Below are positions 45,702 through 56,978 of a stretch of DNA of 64,000 bases, in pieces. The notes beneath the pieces were generated by a model, which was not told the DNA's origin, made no database searches, and saw only the letters and a program-made list of their open reading frames with translations. The position numbers were made by a program, and so were the translations under genes. Position 1 is the first letter of the stretch, and every line of letters starts with the position of its first letter. Origin of the DNA: Pyrenochaeta sp. MPI-SDFR-AT-0127 (taxonomy: Eukaryota; Ascomycota; Dothideomycetes; Pleosporales; Cucurbitariaceae); contig JAGTJM010000073.1 of the NCBI GenBank assembly GCA_020747015.1, positions 96,047 to 160,046 of the forward strand, written 5' to 3'.

Positions 45702-47170
45702 TCATACAACTTTGCGGCATTCTATGATGACCAAGGGACCCATGTTCCTCCAGAACTGTACCGCCTCCAATCCAGCTTGTTGAAGCAATTCCATGTATTG
45801 AGCCTGCGTGCGCTGACGAGCGTTGAGGCAGGCCAAGACCTGTAAATCCAAACGGCTTGTATGAGCCGCACCCCAATTAGCAAGGAGTGGCTCGGGGGCG
45901 GCGAAGTCATCTCTCGGAGTAACTACTTCACGAGTCGGATTGGGATGAAGTCGATAGGATGGTAGAACCACATGCTCGCAAATGAGAAGTTTGGTAGAAA
46001 CGCTCATTTTGACTGCAGTGTTGGCCAAGATCTTTACGGACTCGGCGTCAGGCCAATCATGTATTACATGACGCATGAAATAGATCTCTGCCTCTTCGGT
46101 TTGTGGGGTAAAGAAATCATGAACGGCGAACTTGACACGGCCTTCTTTAATTGCATCTGGGTATTCCTCGTTCCAGATCTTTAAAGTCAGTTAGCTTAGT
46201 TTACGTTGCATATTGTCTATGAGGAGGAAAGGCACATACTCTTTCAAAGTTGGGACGAGTATCGGGTATGTCTTGAACAACAAGTCGCAGGTCCTTGAAC
46301 GCTTTGATGACAGGCATAGTTCCGCCACCAACTCCACCACCAATGTCAACAATCTTGGCGTTACCCTCCCTTGACCAAGGGTAAACACTAAGAAATTCGT
46401 CAGTATTGACCTTGGTGCCGCTAGCGAAAGCCACCTTTGTGCGCCTTCCTATTTCAGGTTCAACTTCGGAAAGGTATTGGAAGATTTTCAGATCGGTGTT
46501 GTAGGCAAGATTGAATGCTGTCTTGTCAGCAGAGCTCGAGTTCTTGAACTCAGGGAGCGTCAAAGCCTCCCACGCCTTGCATGAGCTCCTTCGAACCAAA
46601 TCGAGGCAATGGGCTACATGCGCTCGTTTTCCCTCTTCGCAGACTAGTCCTGATAGGGAAGTATTCGCAAAGACATTGGGCGAAACTTCGCGGAACACAT
46701 GACTATTACAGAGGTTGCGCATATAACGAGCCAGCTTATCGTTTTCGATACCTACCCTGTTGGCAATCTCATCGATGTGCATCTCCGTATCGCCGATGAC
46801 GTTCGCCACATCGGCCTCGACGCAGATGAGAAGCGCAGTCCCATCATGAAACTGACTTTAGGGTTAGCAATGATAGGCTGACAAACATCTTGCCATTCAG
46901 CAGTGGAGTGGTGCATACACCCATGAAGATGTCATTCAAGAAAGTGTGCGGGTCGGTAAGTGCACGTAGCATCTGCGAGGAGCTCGAGATTGTCTTCAGC
47001 GCCTTTCTGACATCGGTATTAGACGACTGATGCATCGGGTGTAGCTCGAGAACGTCTAAGGAAAGCGGTATTTCGCGGAGTTCCGCTTCGCTTTTCTGCA
47101 AACTGACGATTGAGGCATCTATAAAGTCACGAAGCTGCTCCAGCGGAGCCAGTAGACTCTTTCCAGCCAT
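45702..47170 (-). CDS. SAM-dependent O-methyltransferase (COMT-like, fungal secondary metabolism)
   Basis: Three exons, 47170-46919, 46851-46240 and 46178-45702, encode 446 residues. The N-terminal dimerisation part contains ANRVGIENDKLARYMRNLC, a winged-helix motif of plant-type O-methyltransferases. SAM-binding motif I is IVDIGGGVGGGTMPVI (about residues 252-266), then LRLVVQDIPDTR and HDFFTPQ. The catalytic base lies in MRHVIHDWPD. It would transfer methyl from SAM to a phenolic or enolic hydroxyl of a metabolite in the cytosol. The first junction is a choice between two phase-0 donors; I used GTATGC at 46918 over GTCAGC 30 bases downstream. All motifs are intact. It pairs with a second, diverged O-methyltransferase at 51.1 kb. 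Confidence 0.88.
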
Positions 47171-47529
47171 TGCGTGATGTTGGTAGAGGGGATGAGATCG
47201 AAAAAAAAAAGAATTTCTGGGAACGCTGCAAGGAGTATCAGTCACGACCGCTCTCAGTCTACTTAAAAATGATTCCTACGACGGAATACGGCATATACCG
47301 CTGCTTATTGCCAAGTTGCCCTGGTAGTGAGCATCGGCCTTGGTAATGGATCATGCGACTTTGCTCCGGCTTTGTGTCCTCATGCAGTTTGTATCTTAAT
47401 TCCTTAGCGCAACTAGGCCGCCTACAGACTTAATACATGTATGTGCACCAAGACGCATGATTATACATGCATCAGCCACGTCTTAGGCAACAATTTGGGG
47501 TAATTCACAGGGAGCAGCGGTGATTACGT
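47171..47529. other. Promoter side of the O-methyltransferase
   Basis: No gene seen. Confidence 0.4.
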
Positions 47530-48200
47530 CTAATTTAGCTCATTCGCAGCTGGGAAGGCTGAGGAAGAATTGAATTACGCGAAGGATTTGCTTATTGGTG
47601 TCCCCACTAAGGATGGGCATAAGAATCCAGAGGTTCGTGTTTTGCCTCTCGCTGACCACCCACGGGGCAGGCTCGAAGCCGGGTTTATTTTGCCAGTTTC
47701 AGTCATTTGGATCCTTGATTGCGTTCGTACAATGTCTTAATACTGATGTCGACTATGCAGATGCAGTGTATTTCAATCCTTCTCTGAAGTTCCCTTCTAC
47801 GATTACGTGCATCATCTCATGCCAGAAATGTTGCGTGTCTTTGCCATCGGCCCAATCATATCATTTTCCAATGACGTATTTGGTCCCAGGCTCTTGGCCA
47901 TGACTATATCCGTTTTTCGCTTGTTTGGCAAACTTATGCCGAGTCTAGGCAAAGAAGTACGTGCAAGTGTTCTTCGTGCAAGGTATTGGCTATCACATCG
48001 GTGTAGCGGGACTACTCATGCGCGGACTAGTAGCCACGGGACATTGGTTCACAACTTATTTCGGTTGAGCTATCGTTCCCATAAACCGAAGTCTGCCTGT
48101 GGTTCGGACTCAAGACTCACGGCTTACTGCCTAAGCTCATTTATTTGTTCAGCACGGATTACTGACATCGGCACCCAAAACTATCGACCAATAATCGTAT
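47530..48200 (+). pseudogene. Possible decayed gene, family unknown
   Basis: After an acceptor-like site (TTCGCAG) near 47550, the plus strand reads KAEEELNYAKDLLIGVPTKD and RVLPLADHPRGRLEAG, then stops near 47740. Further on, in another frame, it reads FYDYVHHLMPEMLRVFAIGP and SVFRLFGKLMPSLGKEVRAS. The amino-acid composition looks like real protein rather than chance, yet no start codon and no intron join the pieces. I cannot name the family. It may be a broken member of the surrounding cluster. Confidence 0.3.
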
Positions 48201-48667
48201 AAACTCATGTCAGACGTAATGTAAGCCCGCTGTCCAGCTACAGGATCCCGTTGGATTTACGGAGCAGTTGTGGTACGCAGTCAGACCAATTCAAAGTAAA
48301 CCCTGGCGACAGATGTAGTGTAAGCTCTAATCCTATGGCATAGGTTGAGAGGCTACCGGTAAGCTATGGTGAAAACATTAGCTCGCGTGATGCAATACAA
48401 GCCGTTTGTGTCAGACCGCATCTTAGCCATCAACATGGATGTACAGGTACGTGTACAAAGTGCACGTCAGAAACCTGTTTGATCGCTATTCCCGCAGCTG
48501 ACGTAGTGTGGGTTTACAAAGCTGACAGTGGATGGACTCATCTGCACCTGAAGTTGGTCCAATCATAAATTTTTAGGGTGTGGAATGAAAATTACATGAA
48601 TCTCACCAGTTCTTTATTGTATTGCATTCATTCATAGCGTCAGTATCCTTTTCAACTATCCGAAAAT

Positions 48668-50447
48668 ATGGAGACTGTCACTCAACTCCAATTGCTTGGT
48701 GCCGGATTCGCTCTTCTTGCTATATCGCTTGTTCTTTCCAAACTGTTCACTCCAGTGGCTTCGTGGGTATTGAATGTTAGTAAAGCACATCTTCCTCTGG
48801 GGGATTTATTAAGGCTATACAGGTCTATCTGCAATGGCGCTATCCAATTCTTGACACAACAGGGCGACGCTCTATTCCTTCAACACCATACCGTTTTCCA
48901 AATGGAAACGGCGATGTTGACAAATTTATGTACGGCCCACAGAAGAATATAGAGTGGCATCAGAAATATGGTGGCGTCTACCGTATCTGGAATGGAATGA
49001 AACCCGAGGTGTAAGTACCGTAACATGGACAGCTTCTTCTTAGCAAAATATCAGGGACTGACTCTGAATGTATAGGGTAGTGAGTACACCCTCAGCCATA
49101 CAGACAGTTTTCAAAGACTCCGACCAGCACAGGAAAGCAAAAGACATGGGCTCTGGCTACTTGATGTCGCAAATCCTCGGCCAGTGTGTTGGACTCCTGA
49201 ATGGAGATAGCTGGCGATCTGTACGAAAGAAGGTCGATCCGCCTTTCATGCATAGCGGAGCGAGTATCTTGGTTCCGAAGATGATTGAAATGACAGACGA
49301 CCACCTGGAAGCGTTCTTCGCGTCTCGACAGGAACATTACGAGCAGATTGATCCAGTAGCTGATCTTCTCATGTTGCCGTTCTTGATGATCGCTACAGTT
49401 TTTTATGGTGATTTGACTGACAGCCAAGTGAAGTGGCTCAATGAATGGACGCCAAAACGAGAGAAGCTGTTTGCATTTGCACTCGGAGGGGGGCTACCTC
49501 GTTTCGGATTCTCAAAATATCTGCCGACAGAAGCAAACCAATTCTTAAATCAGTGGAAGGGGGTTTGGACGCAGTTCAATATTGAAGCATACAACATCGC
49601 CAAGAGCAGGAACGGGGATGTATTATTCGTGAAAATGTGGGAAGATACTGAGATCGATGGCGGAATAACACGAGAGCAGGTATAGTGGTGGCTTGTTAAC
49701 CAGACAGGATGCCATTAGTGCTAACTTTTTGCAGGTTCTGCAAACAATTGATGAATCGCTTTACGCAAACCTGGATGTCGGTATTGGCAGCGTCAGCTGG
49801 AACCTTGTCTTCCTAGCTTGCTATCCAGAAATACAGGAACAACTGTTATGCGAAATTCAGGAGCAAACCTCGAGCCAGGGTTGGGAGAAATATGTCCAAC
49901 GAAGCGACACATTACTGGAAGCATGTGTTTGTGAATCACTGAGGCTAAGACCCATCGCGGGTAAGCATTTCTCAGCTAGCACGACGCTAAATATATGCTA
50001 ACGAAAGGTTCCAGCATTTGCGGTTCCTCAGAGCGCTCCCACTGACAGAGTTGCAGACGGTTATGTTATACCGGCAGGGGTAAGTCACCCACTCTTGCTT
50101 TTTGCAAAAGCACTTACCAAATTTAACAGACCAATGTCACCGTTGATATCTACAGTCTGAACCAACGCAATCCGTTTTGGGGCTCTGACCCGCTCACTTA
50201 CCGACCGACCCGTTTCATGGGACTCAAACCCTCACAGACCCGATACAACTTCTCTCGCTTTGGATTCGGTCCACGTCAATGTTTGGGAAAGTACATGGCG
50301 CTCCCAATGGTGCGAATTATTGTGGCAAAGATTATAGCAGGGTATCAGTTAAGCTTGAAAGGGGGGTATGAGGAAGTAGTAAAGAACTCTAGAGGGCTAG
50401 GAACACATCCAACTATAAAATTACAGTGCGTTAAGCGGACTCGATAG
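48668..50447 (+). CDS. Cytochrome P450 monooxygenase (second, unrelated to the 34.8-kb one)
   Basis: Six exons, 48668-48779, 48863-49010, 49076-49679, 49735-49960, 50015-50079 and 50130-50447, encode 490 residues. A membrane anchor (LLGAGFALLAISLVLSKLF) leads into IPSTPYRFPNGNGDVDKFMY, typical of a fungal P450 group of unknown substrate. The I-helix reads ESLYANLDVGIGSVSWNLVF, where a Gly/Ser-rich element replaces the usual acid-Thr pair. The K-helix is CESLRLRP (ExxR) and the heme loop is FGFGPRQCLGKYMA with Cys near residue 436. Intron 1 uses GTAAAG at 48780, which is needed to reach the IPSTPYRF frame. It is an ER-bound monooxygenase, probably for a cluster metabolite. Its 3' end is the last normal-composition sequence before a TA-saturated block. 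Confidence 0.88.
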
Positions 50448-50802
50448 TAAGATATAAAGTAGGTATAATATATATATACTTACTAAGAGGCTTTATATTT
50501 AATCTATAGCTCTTTTAGGATAATAAGTAAATATTAATCTTAAGCTATTATTTTAAGGAATGTATATATTAATAGGGTTATAATAATATCCTAGATATAA
50601 AAAATATTTTACGCGTACCTAGTTCTTCTTTCTAGCGAGATAGTATACTTTTAGAATAGCTATAGTATTCGTATATTTATATTTAATACTAAATTTAGGA
50701 TATATTAGTAGAAATAAGGTATTAATATCTTTAGTCTCGTTATACTTAAATACTAAATTAAGATAGAATAAAACTTAAGATATTAGAAGTTCTATAGAAA
50801 TG

Positions 50803-50833
<31 letters not shown>

Positions 50834-51108
50834 CTAACTTTATAGTTAAATTTAATCTATAGCTTTAGCTCTAACTAGCTTAAAGATAACTATAATCTTA
50901 GAGTATTAAATTAGATTTTAAAATTATTTAAAGGAGGAGAAAATATATATATAGATAATCTAGATATACTAACTACTATAAATAGATCTATAGATAGTAT
51001 AAAGCGTAAGATATTAGTAATTCTATACTAAAAAGAATACTTTATCTTTTAGTCTATATTTATTTACTTGGTATTATTATCGTAATTCTAGCTATTGCAA
51101 GAGACTAA
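50448..51108. other. TA-saturated RIP-like block
   Basis: Starting almost exactly at the P450 stop codon, the sequence becomes overwhelmingly T and A, with endless TATA, CTATA and TAGTA words and almost no CA or TG dinucleotides. It ends at the stop codon of the O-methyltransferase. No gene is present; this is probably an old transposon fully converted by RIP. Confidence 0.75.
50802..50828. repeat. (TA)n simple repeat
   Basis: An uninterrupted run of about 13 TA units inside the TA-saturated block. Confidence 0.9.
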
Positions 51109-52512
51109 CTATACCTCAAGAACAGCCTCGATTACGCTCTCAGAAACGCCATCCTTAGGAGGATATATCGCTAACAACTTCAGCCCTGCTTTCTGAACAA
51201 TATTAGTCCATTCTTTCTCCGTCCTTTCTCCTACCCCGCACAAAGCCATCATGGCGATATCTTCGACAGCTACTTCCGCAGTAGCGCCAATCTCTGGAAC
51301 AACTTGCTCGTGGATGAGGACCCTAGAGTAGCCCGGTTTACAAGCTTCCCGCAAACGACTCAAAACATCGACGCACGATCTATCTGGGTGATTATGAAGG
51401 CACTGGCGAATGTAATAAGCCTTGGCACCTTCTCGAAGGTTAGTAAAAGCCAGTGCGCCAGCATTCTAGCATACCTTTGATTGGCTGCTCCGTGTAGAAG
51501 TCATGCACCATGAAATCAATTCCGTCTACCTTGGGTGCTTGTTTGACATATACTGGAAGGTCTTGAACAATCATTTTGCCGGGAACATCAGAGAGACTCT
51601 CTTTGAGGGCTATTGATTTTTGCCCTGTCGCTCCACCAACATCGACAAAGAACACCGGGTTGCTGCTATGGTTGAAGGTATCTACGAGGCGCTCTTGCAC
51701 AGGGTATATCTCTTGTAGAAACGCATGTCCATCTGCCCAGGTGTTCAGCAAAACTCCGAGACCCTGGGCTGCTGCTGGTTTGTCGCTCATGATCTCGAAC
51801 ATGGTCAAGTTCTCTTGATTGAATGCTTTTTGGATTACAGTATTCTTTGGATCGATAGGATTTTGGTACTTTGTCAACTTCAAGAAGTCGGGGATCTCAA
51901 AGAGTGTAGGGTTCAGGAACTTCCCGCTATGTCTCCGTTAGTAAATGCAAAATAATGTAAACTATTCGATTCAGATTCTCACCAATTTCGCACAGAATGA
52001 TTGAATGCCGGATCAGCAAAAAGTGAGTAGTTCGGGGCCAAAGTGTAAGTGTTATTGCAGTTTTCTTTGACTGCACCACTGGCAGATAGCACACGAAGAA
52101 TGCGTTCTGACGATAGCGTCAGCGATTTGAAACTTCTCACACTTTTCCGCGACATACTAAGTAATGTCTGATCCGCACCGGTAGCAGTGCTCAAAGACGC
52201 CAACGATTTAGGCTTGCTATCGCCTGCATGGAGAAGTGGAAAGAGCTCTAGATCTAGAGCGGTGTTGAACAATGCGCTTTCAACCGGCTAGTGTAAAATC
52301 AGCTCTATTGAAGGAATCAACATTATTCGCATTACCTCAGAAAGAAGCACCCGGACAACGATTTCAGTGGGTCGCTCCAATGCTGATCGAGCCGCGCTAC
52401 AAGCATTGTACAACTTCGTTCGCAGCTCTGCGTCATCGACAATGTCTTTCAGAGGGTTCGCAGCAAGCGCTTCTATTTCAACGAGAAGCTGAGAGGGCGA
52501 CAATTGTGTCAT
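51109..52512 (-). CDS. SAM-dependent O-methyltransferase (second copy, COMT-like)
   Basis: Five exons, 52512-52336, 52287-52158, 52106-51983, 51926-51475 and 51428-51109, give 400 residues. The start MTQLSPSQLLVEIEALAANP is followed by the winged-helix region (ATGADQTLLKRILRVLSASG) that spans introns 2 and 3. SAM motif I is FFVDVGGATGQKSIAL (about residues 238-253), then KMIVQDLPVYV and MVHDFYTEQP. The catalytic His region is YYIRQCLHNHPDRSC. It should methylate a hydroxyl of a cluster metabolite in the cytosol. Although flanked on both sides by TA-saturated DNA, its own exons keep normal base composition and all frames are open, so it seems functional and under selection. Confidence 0.88.
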
Positions 52513-53724
52513 GATAGCCAAAGAAGGGTTTTGTTTTGATAGTAGAAGGATACCTGGCGCGAAATCGGTCGCAATATCTAATCTCACGGGTGCAAGGAGC
52601 AGTTTTTATCCTCGAGTTATATTTCTATAATAATATATGATTAGGAACATAAAGTAGCCAGTTAGTGTGGAGTTGCTGATATCTCAACAAGATACTGCAG
52701 AGGCCCCGAGCGATAAGCCATAGGAGCTTATTAGGGAGCTATTAGCTGTTATTGTAAGATTACGATAAAACTACGATACTTACGTGCACACTTAGCGCTC
52801 AGCCACGCGCTTAGTACTGCGGGTGAGCTTGCAAATTGGAAGTGCAATAAAATTATTCCGTATACCGCAGTACGCCTTACCCGCGTGGCTGTTCACCAGA
52901 GAAAATCATAATCCCCTTAGCGCCTTCCTAGTGGCGCTGCACGTAAGAGCATAAGCATAGGCATAAGTTAGGTAAGAATAAGCCGGAGATAAGAGAGTAG
53001 ACTCCTAAGACCGTAACAATCGAATAGGAGTAAGAGAATTCTAGCTAACTACTCTAATCTAGCTAATATTATAGAGTAAGAGGTTATAGTTATAGGGCTA
53101 AAAATTAAGAGACTTAGAGAAAATTAAAATTATAGCTACTGTATAAAAAGTAGCGATAATAATATTAATACTTTTTATAATAAATAGCTATACTACTCTT
53201 ATTACCTATAGGGTAATATATAGAATATATATTCTAGATTAGAATAAATATTATATAGAAATAGGGATATATACGCATTCCTATAGGATGGGGGGTCCTA
53301 CTTGGGTAGTATTAGATCTACCTCTAATACTACTCTAAATAGGCTTAATTACCCCTATTTTTCTATATATAAATGTAGCTCTTTAGTAGTAGATAGTAGG
53401 ATAAGTTCTTCTTATCCTTCTATACTAGACCTATAGGCATAGAGTGTTAAAAGGGCTTTAGGTCCTTAGTAGAGTAGCTATAATATAAAGTAGCTAGTGT
53501 CACTAAGGAGTCCTTTCTTAGTAGCTTCTAGATTAGAGCGAGTAGAGATAGATAAGTTAGTTAAAGTTATTCTAAGTATTAAATAGTAGTATTCAATAAT
53601 AACTTAAGGTTAATTATAATATACTATAGGGTATATTACTCTTATCTATATACTTAAGTAGTCCTATAGTTCCTATAGTATCCTAGGAGATCCTATATAG
53701 GATCCTATAGTATCCTATAGTACT
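52513..53724. other. RIP-degraded AT-rich block
   Basis: TA-rich sequence between the O-methyltransferase promoter and the left LTR. From about 52590 on no reading frame is protein-like. The part at 52700-53000 keeps somewhat more GC. It contains a small LTR fragment (listed separately). Confidence 0.65.
53290..53445 (-). repeat. Inverted LTR fragment
   Basis: Shares CTTTAGTAGTAGATAGTAGG, the AAGTTCTTCTTATCC block and ACTAGACCTATAGGCATAGA with the 26.8-kb fragment, and in reverse complement with the start of the LTR at 53725. It lies about 280 bases from that LTR in opposite orientation, so it is a separate insertion or a rearranged piece. Confidence 0.7.
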
Positions 53725-55176
53725 TATAACGACACAGGTACTAGAGGGCTCCGAAATAGATCCGAGTGCAACTTAAAGGCATATAGGAGTGCGTGCTGCG
53801 GTAGATAACTAAGAACACCTCTATTCCTATAGGTCTGATACGGAAGGACAAGAAGAACTTATCCTACTATCTACTGCTAAAGAGCTATACTTATGTATAG
53901 AGAAATAGGGGTAATAGGGCCTAATTAGGACGGTATTAGAGGTAGGTCTAATATCCTCTAAATAAACCTCCCTTCTTATAGGAACGCGTATACGTCTCTA
54001 TTTCTATATAACGTTCGTTATATTACCCCCCTCCTTAGGAGAGATAGTCCCTATCTCTTAGGGAGCTGGAAGGGTAATATGTAGTACTCTTAGATACCTT
54101 TCTTAATAGATTTTAAGTCCGTTCTAAATTAGATCTAAATCAGGGCTAACCTTAATTCTACGCTTACCTTAGGTCTAAGTCGCCTTCACCTTAAGTTAGC
54201 TATTTACTCGTTAGTATAATTAAAATAATCCCGCTCGCTATAGCTACTTTCTCCTCCTTATACACTACTTCCTATTGTAAGAGCCTACGCCTAAATCCTA
54301 TCTAATACTATTTCTTAGCTAACTATTACTTAGCTACACCTACGATACCTATTCCTATACCCTCTAGGGCTCTACCCGCGGCCTATAGGGTTATTTACAT
54401 GCGCGCTATAAGGGCTTTAGCCCGTAGTAAAAATATTAAGTTTAGATTCTCCTTAGAGGTATCTAAGAAGTGTGCATATTATACACATAGTAATGAGGTT
54501 TACCGCCTAGTTCCCCTATATGCGGGTCGGGAGTATAAGGAGCTGGAGGCTACCCTCGATCGCAGGACTACTGCCGAGGAGCAGATAGAGTTAGAGGAGG
54601 AGGAGGCGCCGGAGGATCTGGCGGAGGCGTCGGCTACTGTGGTTTCGGCGGCGTTACAGCTTAGGACTATAGTGCAGGTAGCGACTGCGCAGGTCAAAAG
54701 CCTAACCACCGTTAAGCTGCTGCATACCGCTCACCTTCGTCAGGAGGAGCAGGCGGAGCAGATTCGGGCCATAGGGGCCAAACTAACTGAGTTAACTAGT
54801 GTGGTTACTCAGTTAGTTACGGTGATAAGCACGGTGGCGGGCACGTTAGTGCCTTCTAGTCCCACAGGTCCAGCTACGCGTAGGCGAGGTCGGAAGCCTC
54901 GCAGAAGGAATACGGGGGCAACGTCGTTGTCGGTTACTAGAGGGTTAGATAAGGCCCCTCCTGCCGCTTAGTCGGAGAGCGAGTTAGAGACGGGCCCATA
55001 ATAGGAACGTTAGGATCCGAAAGGACTCTGAGACAGGTTCTTATTATAGTAGTTATACTAAGCTTTACGGGGAGCTTCTATAGTATAATACTACCTATCT
55101 CTCTAAACTTAATTTAATTATCTATAAGTGCTATAAGATCCTTAATACCCTTCTCCTAAGTAGTAATCTATTTATA
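53725..55176 (-). repeat. Left long repeat (3' LTR in pol orientation)
   Basis: Begins TATAACGACACAGGTACTAG and matches the right repeat over its whole length, with mostly C/T and G/A differences in the direction expected from RIP. A hairpin-forming segment and the block CTCTATTCCTATAGGTCTG are shared with the fragments at 26.8 and 53.3 kb. It carries the antisense gag-like frame at 54399. Confidence 0.8.
54399..54971 (+). CDS. gag-like/zinc-knuckle-like ORF inside the LTR, antisense to pol
   Basis: An open frame of 190 residues begins MRAIRALARSKNIKFRFSLE and continues with KKCAYYTHSNEVYRLVP. The Cys/Tyr pattern there suggests an original C-x2-C..C cluster in which TGT codons became TAT. 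A Glu-rich segment is followed by a helical, coiled-coil-like Leu/Val/Thr-rich region and a basic tail (RRRGRKPRRRN). In the right repeat the homologous frame has several stops. It is coded on the plus strand, opposite to the pol remnant, entirely within the LTR. It may be the element's own accessory protein or captured sequence. Function is unknown and, given RIP damage, it is probably no longer active. Confidence 0.5.
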   Translation: MRAIRALARSKNIKFRFSLEVSKKCAYYTHSNEVYRLVPLYAGREYKELEATLDRRTTAEEQIELEEEEAPEDLAEASATVVSAALQLRTIVQVATAQVKSLTTVKLLHTAHLRQEEQAEQIRAIGAKLTELTSVVTQLVTVISTVAGTLVPSSPTGPATRRRGRKPRRRNTGATSLSVTRGLDKAPPAA

Positions 55177-56978
55177 TAGACTCCTTAGGGGTCCTAGCTA
55201 ATTTAGATACTTATCGTAGAAGTCCTAAAGCTTATAAGGCGCACCTATAAAGTTTAAGGCGTTATACTAAACTAGGTCTAGGTTATATCTAACCTACTTA
55301 ACCTTATATTTTAGTTTTAAGTAGTAAAGCTTACTTACTAGGATTTCCTCTACCTCCTATTCTTCGATACCTTATATTAGCGTACTAGGCAGTTTTAGAG
55401 CCTCTTACCCTAGTAGGGGATCAGAGGGATCCTTATAGAGTATATCTAGTGCGAAAACGTTATAGATCTTTAAGCTATAAGGTAGTTTTAGCCTATAGGA
55501 GTAGCCTACTTATTTAAGCACTTTGAAGGGACCCTCCTACTATTTAGATAGTTTTCGGCTGAGGCGGTTAGCTATAAGGTTCTTTATTAATAGGTAAACT
55601 TTATTACTAATAACCTAGTTAATAGGCTTATAGTAATAATCTATAATAGATCTTATTTGGTCCTAAGCCTTCTCTATATCCTTTTTCACCTCCTACTACG
55701 CGTCGTGTATATAAGTAGTAAGGGCTAGAGCCTCCTTATTATTTAGTATCTTAGAAAAGATTAACTTTATAGGTTAGGCCTAGTCCTAACTCTAGCGTAG
55801 TTTAGAGCTGAACAGGACTTAGTATAGTATTATTTTAAGCGTGTTATATAGTAGCGTAACTTAGGCTTAATTAATTATAGGTAATAGTTTACTCTAATTA
55901 TCCTAATAATAGGATACGAAGGGCCTTAGCCTTTAATCTAAGTATTTATTTATAATCTCTATTTACCTATTAGTTTATTTATAATAGGCTATAGATAGTT
56001 TTACCTTAATACCTATAATCTAATAGAATTTAGACTAGAATTAGGATATAAACTAGGGACTACGATTAGATACTATACTTTTAGGCGTATGCCCGAAATA
56101 ATAGATCTATTAGATAAATAGGGCGGCTATACCTTAGGCGTCGATAGTCTTATAGTAAGGGATAGTAGTAGCCTATTTAGATAAGTAGTTAATAATAACT
56201 ATTACCTAATCGTATCTAGAGTAGTCTTAGGGGAACTCCTTAAAGTTAATATATAGATATTATATAGGTCTATTAGGGGTAGGGAGTAGCTATAGGTAAC
56301 TAGGGAGTTAGTTCTATCTTAGATAGCCTTATTAGTAAGGGACGCAGTTCCTTACGTAGCGTTTATAGGTAGCTCTTATACCTTTCTAGTAATAACGGCG
56401 AGATAGAAGCTAATATATCTTAGAGGCACTAGGGTAGGTAGAGGAGATCTAGTTATAGACCTCCCTAATAAGATAGGTATAAAGTAAGGAGTTAATAGGT
56501 ATATAAAGTTAATCTCTATAGAGTAGAAGTCTATTCTCTATCTAATATTACTTTAGTAGGGTTTTTTATTCTTCTATAAAGGAATTCTAATTTTCTTAGA
56601 GGAGAGCCTTAATTAGCTCTAGGGAGTCTAAGTTTATAATATTCTAGAGAGGAGTAATTACTAAAATAGTTAGCTCTTACAGAGGATAGTCCTTTAAGTA
56701 GTTTACTACTAGGTTAGAGTTAATATAGGTGTATAATCTCTTAGGACCTAGTAAAATATATAAGTAGTTATCCTTCTATACTACTTTAATACTATTAACC
56801 TCCTATTTACGTTAACTTAGGATATCTACCCTAGTATTACTTACGCCTAGCGTATATTTAATTTAGAAGTTAAATAGTACTATAACCTCTACCTAATAGG
56901 CTTATCGTATATTTAGTACTTTAGTAGTTATAAAGTATTTAAGGGACTAGTAATCTAAGTACACTTAGATCTAGTATT
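55177..56978 (-). pseudogene. Ty3/gypsy pol remnant: RNase H end, integrase, chromodomain
   Basis: Read on the minus strand from 56978 downward, stop-riddled segments match gypsy pol in order. The RNase H motif is DYKSLKYFITTKVLN at about 56.9 kb. Integrase-like text (YIRNCV.., NKA) follows at about 56.3 kb. Near the end is the GPFKVL..VGYSYRLKLP region, then a chromodomain (EEILVSKLYYLKLKYKVK..GAPYKL..DFYDKYLN) ending at the LTR edge. TAG and TAA replace many TGG and CAG codons, the signature of RIP. Everything upstream of RNase H is missing, because the right LTR starts at that point. Confidence 0.75.

Noticed and set aside
50448..53724. CRISPR-like or tandem array in the TA-rich blocks
   Set aside because: The repeats are low-complexity TA words of no fixed unit; the organism is a fungus.
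55177..56978. Plus-strand coding in the retroelement core
   Set aside because: Only the minus strand gives RNase H, integrase and chromodomain motifs in the right order.
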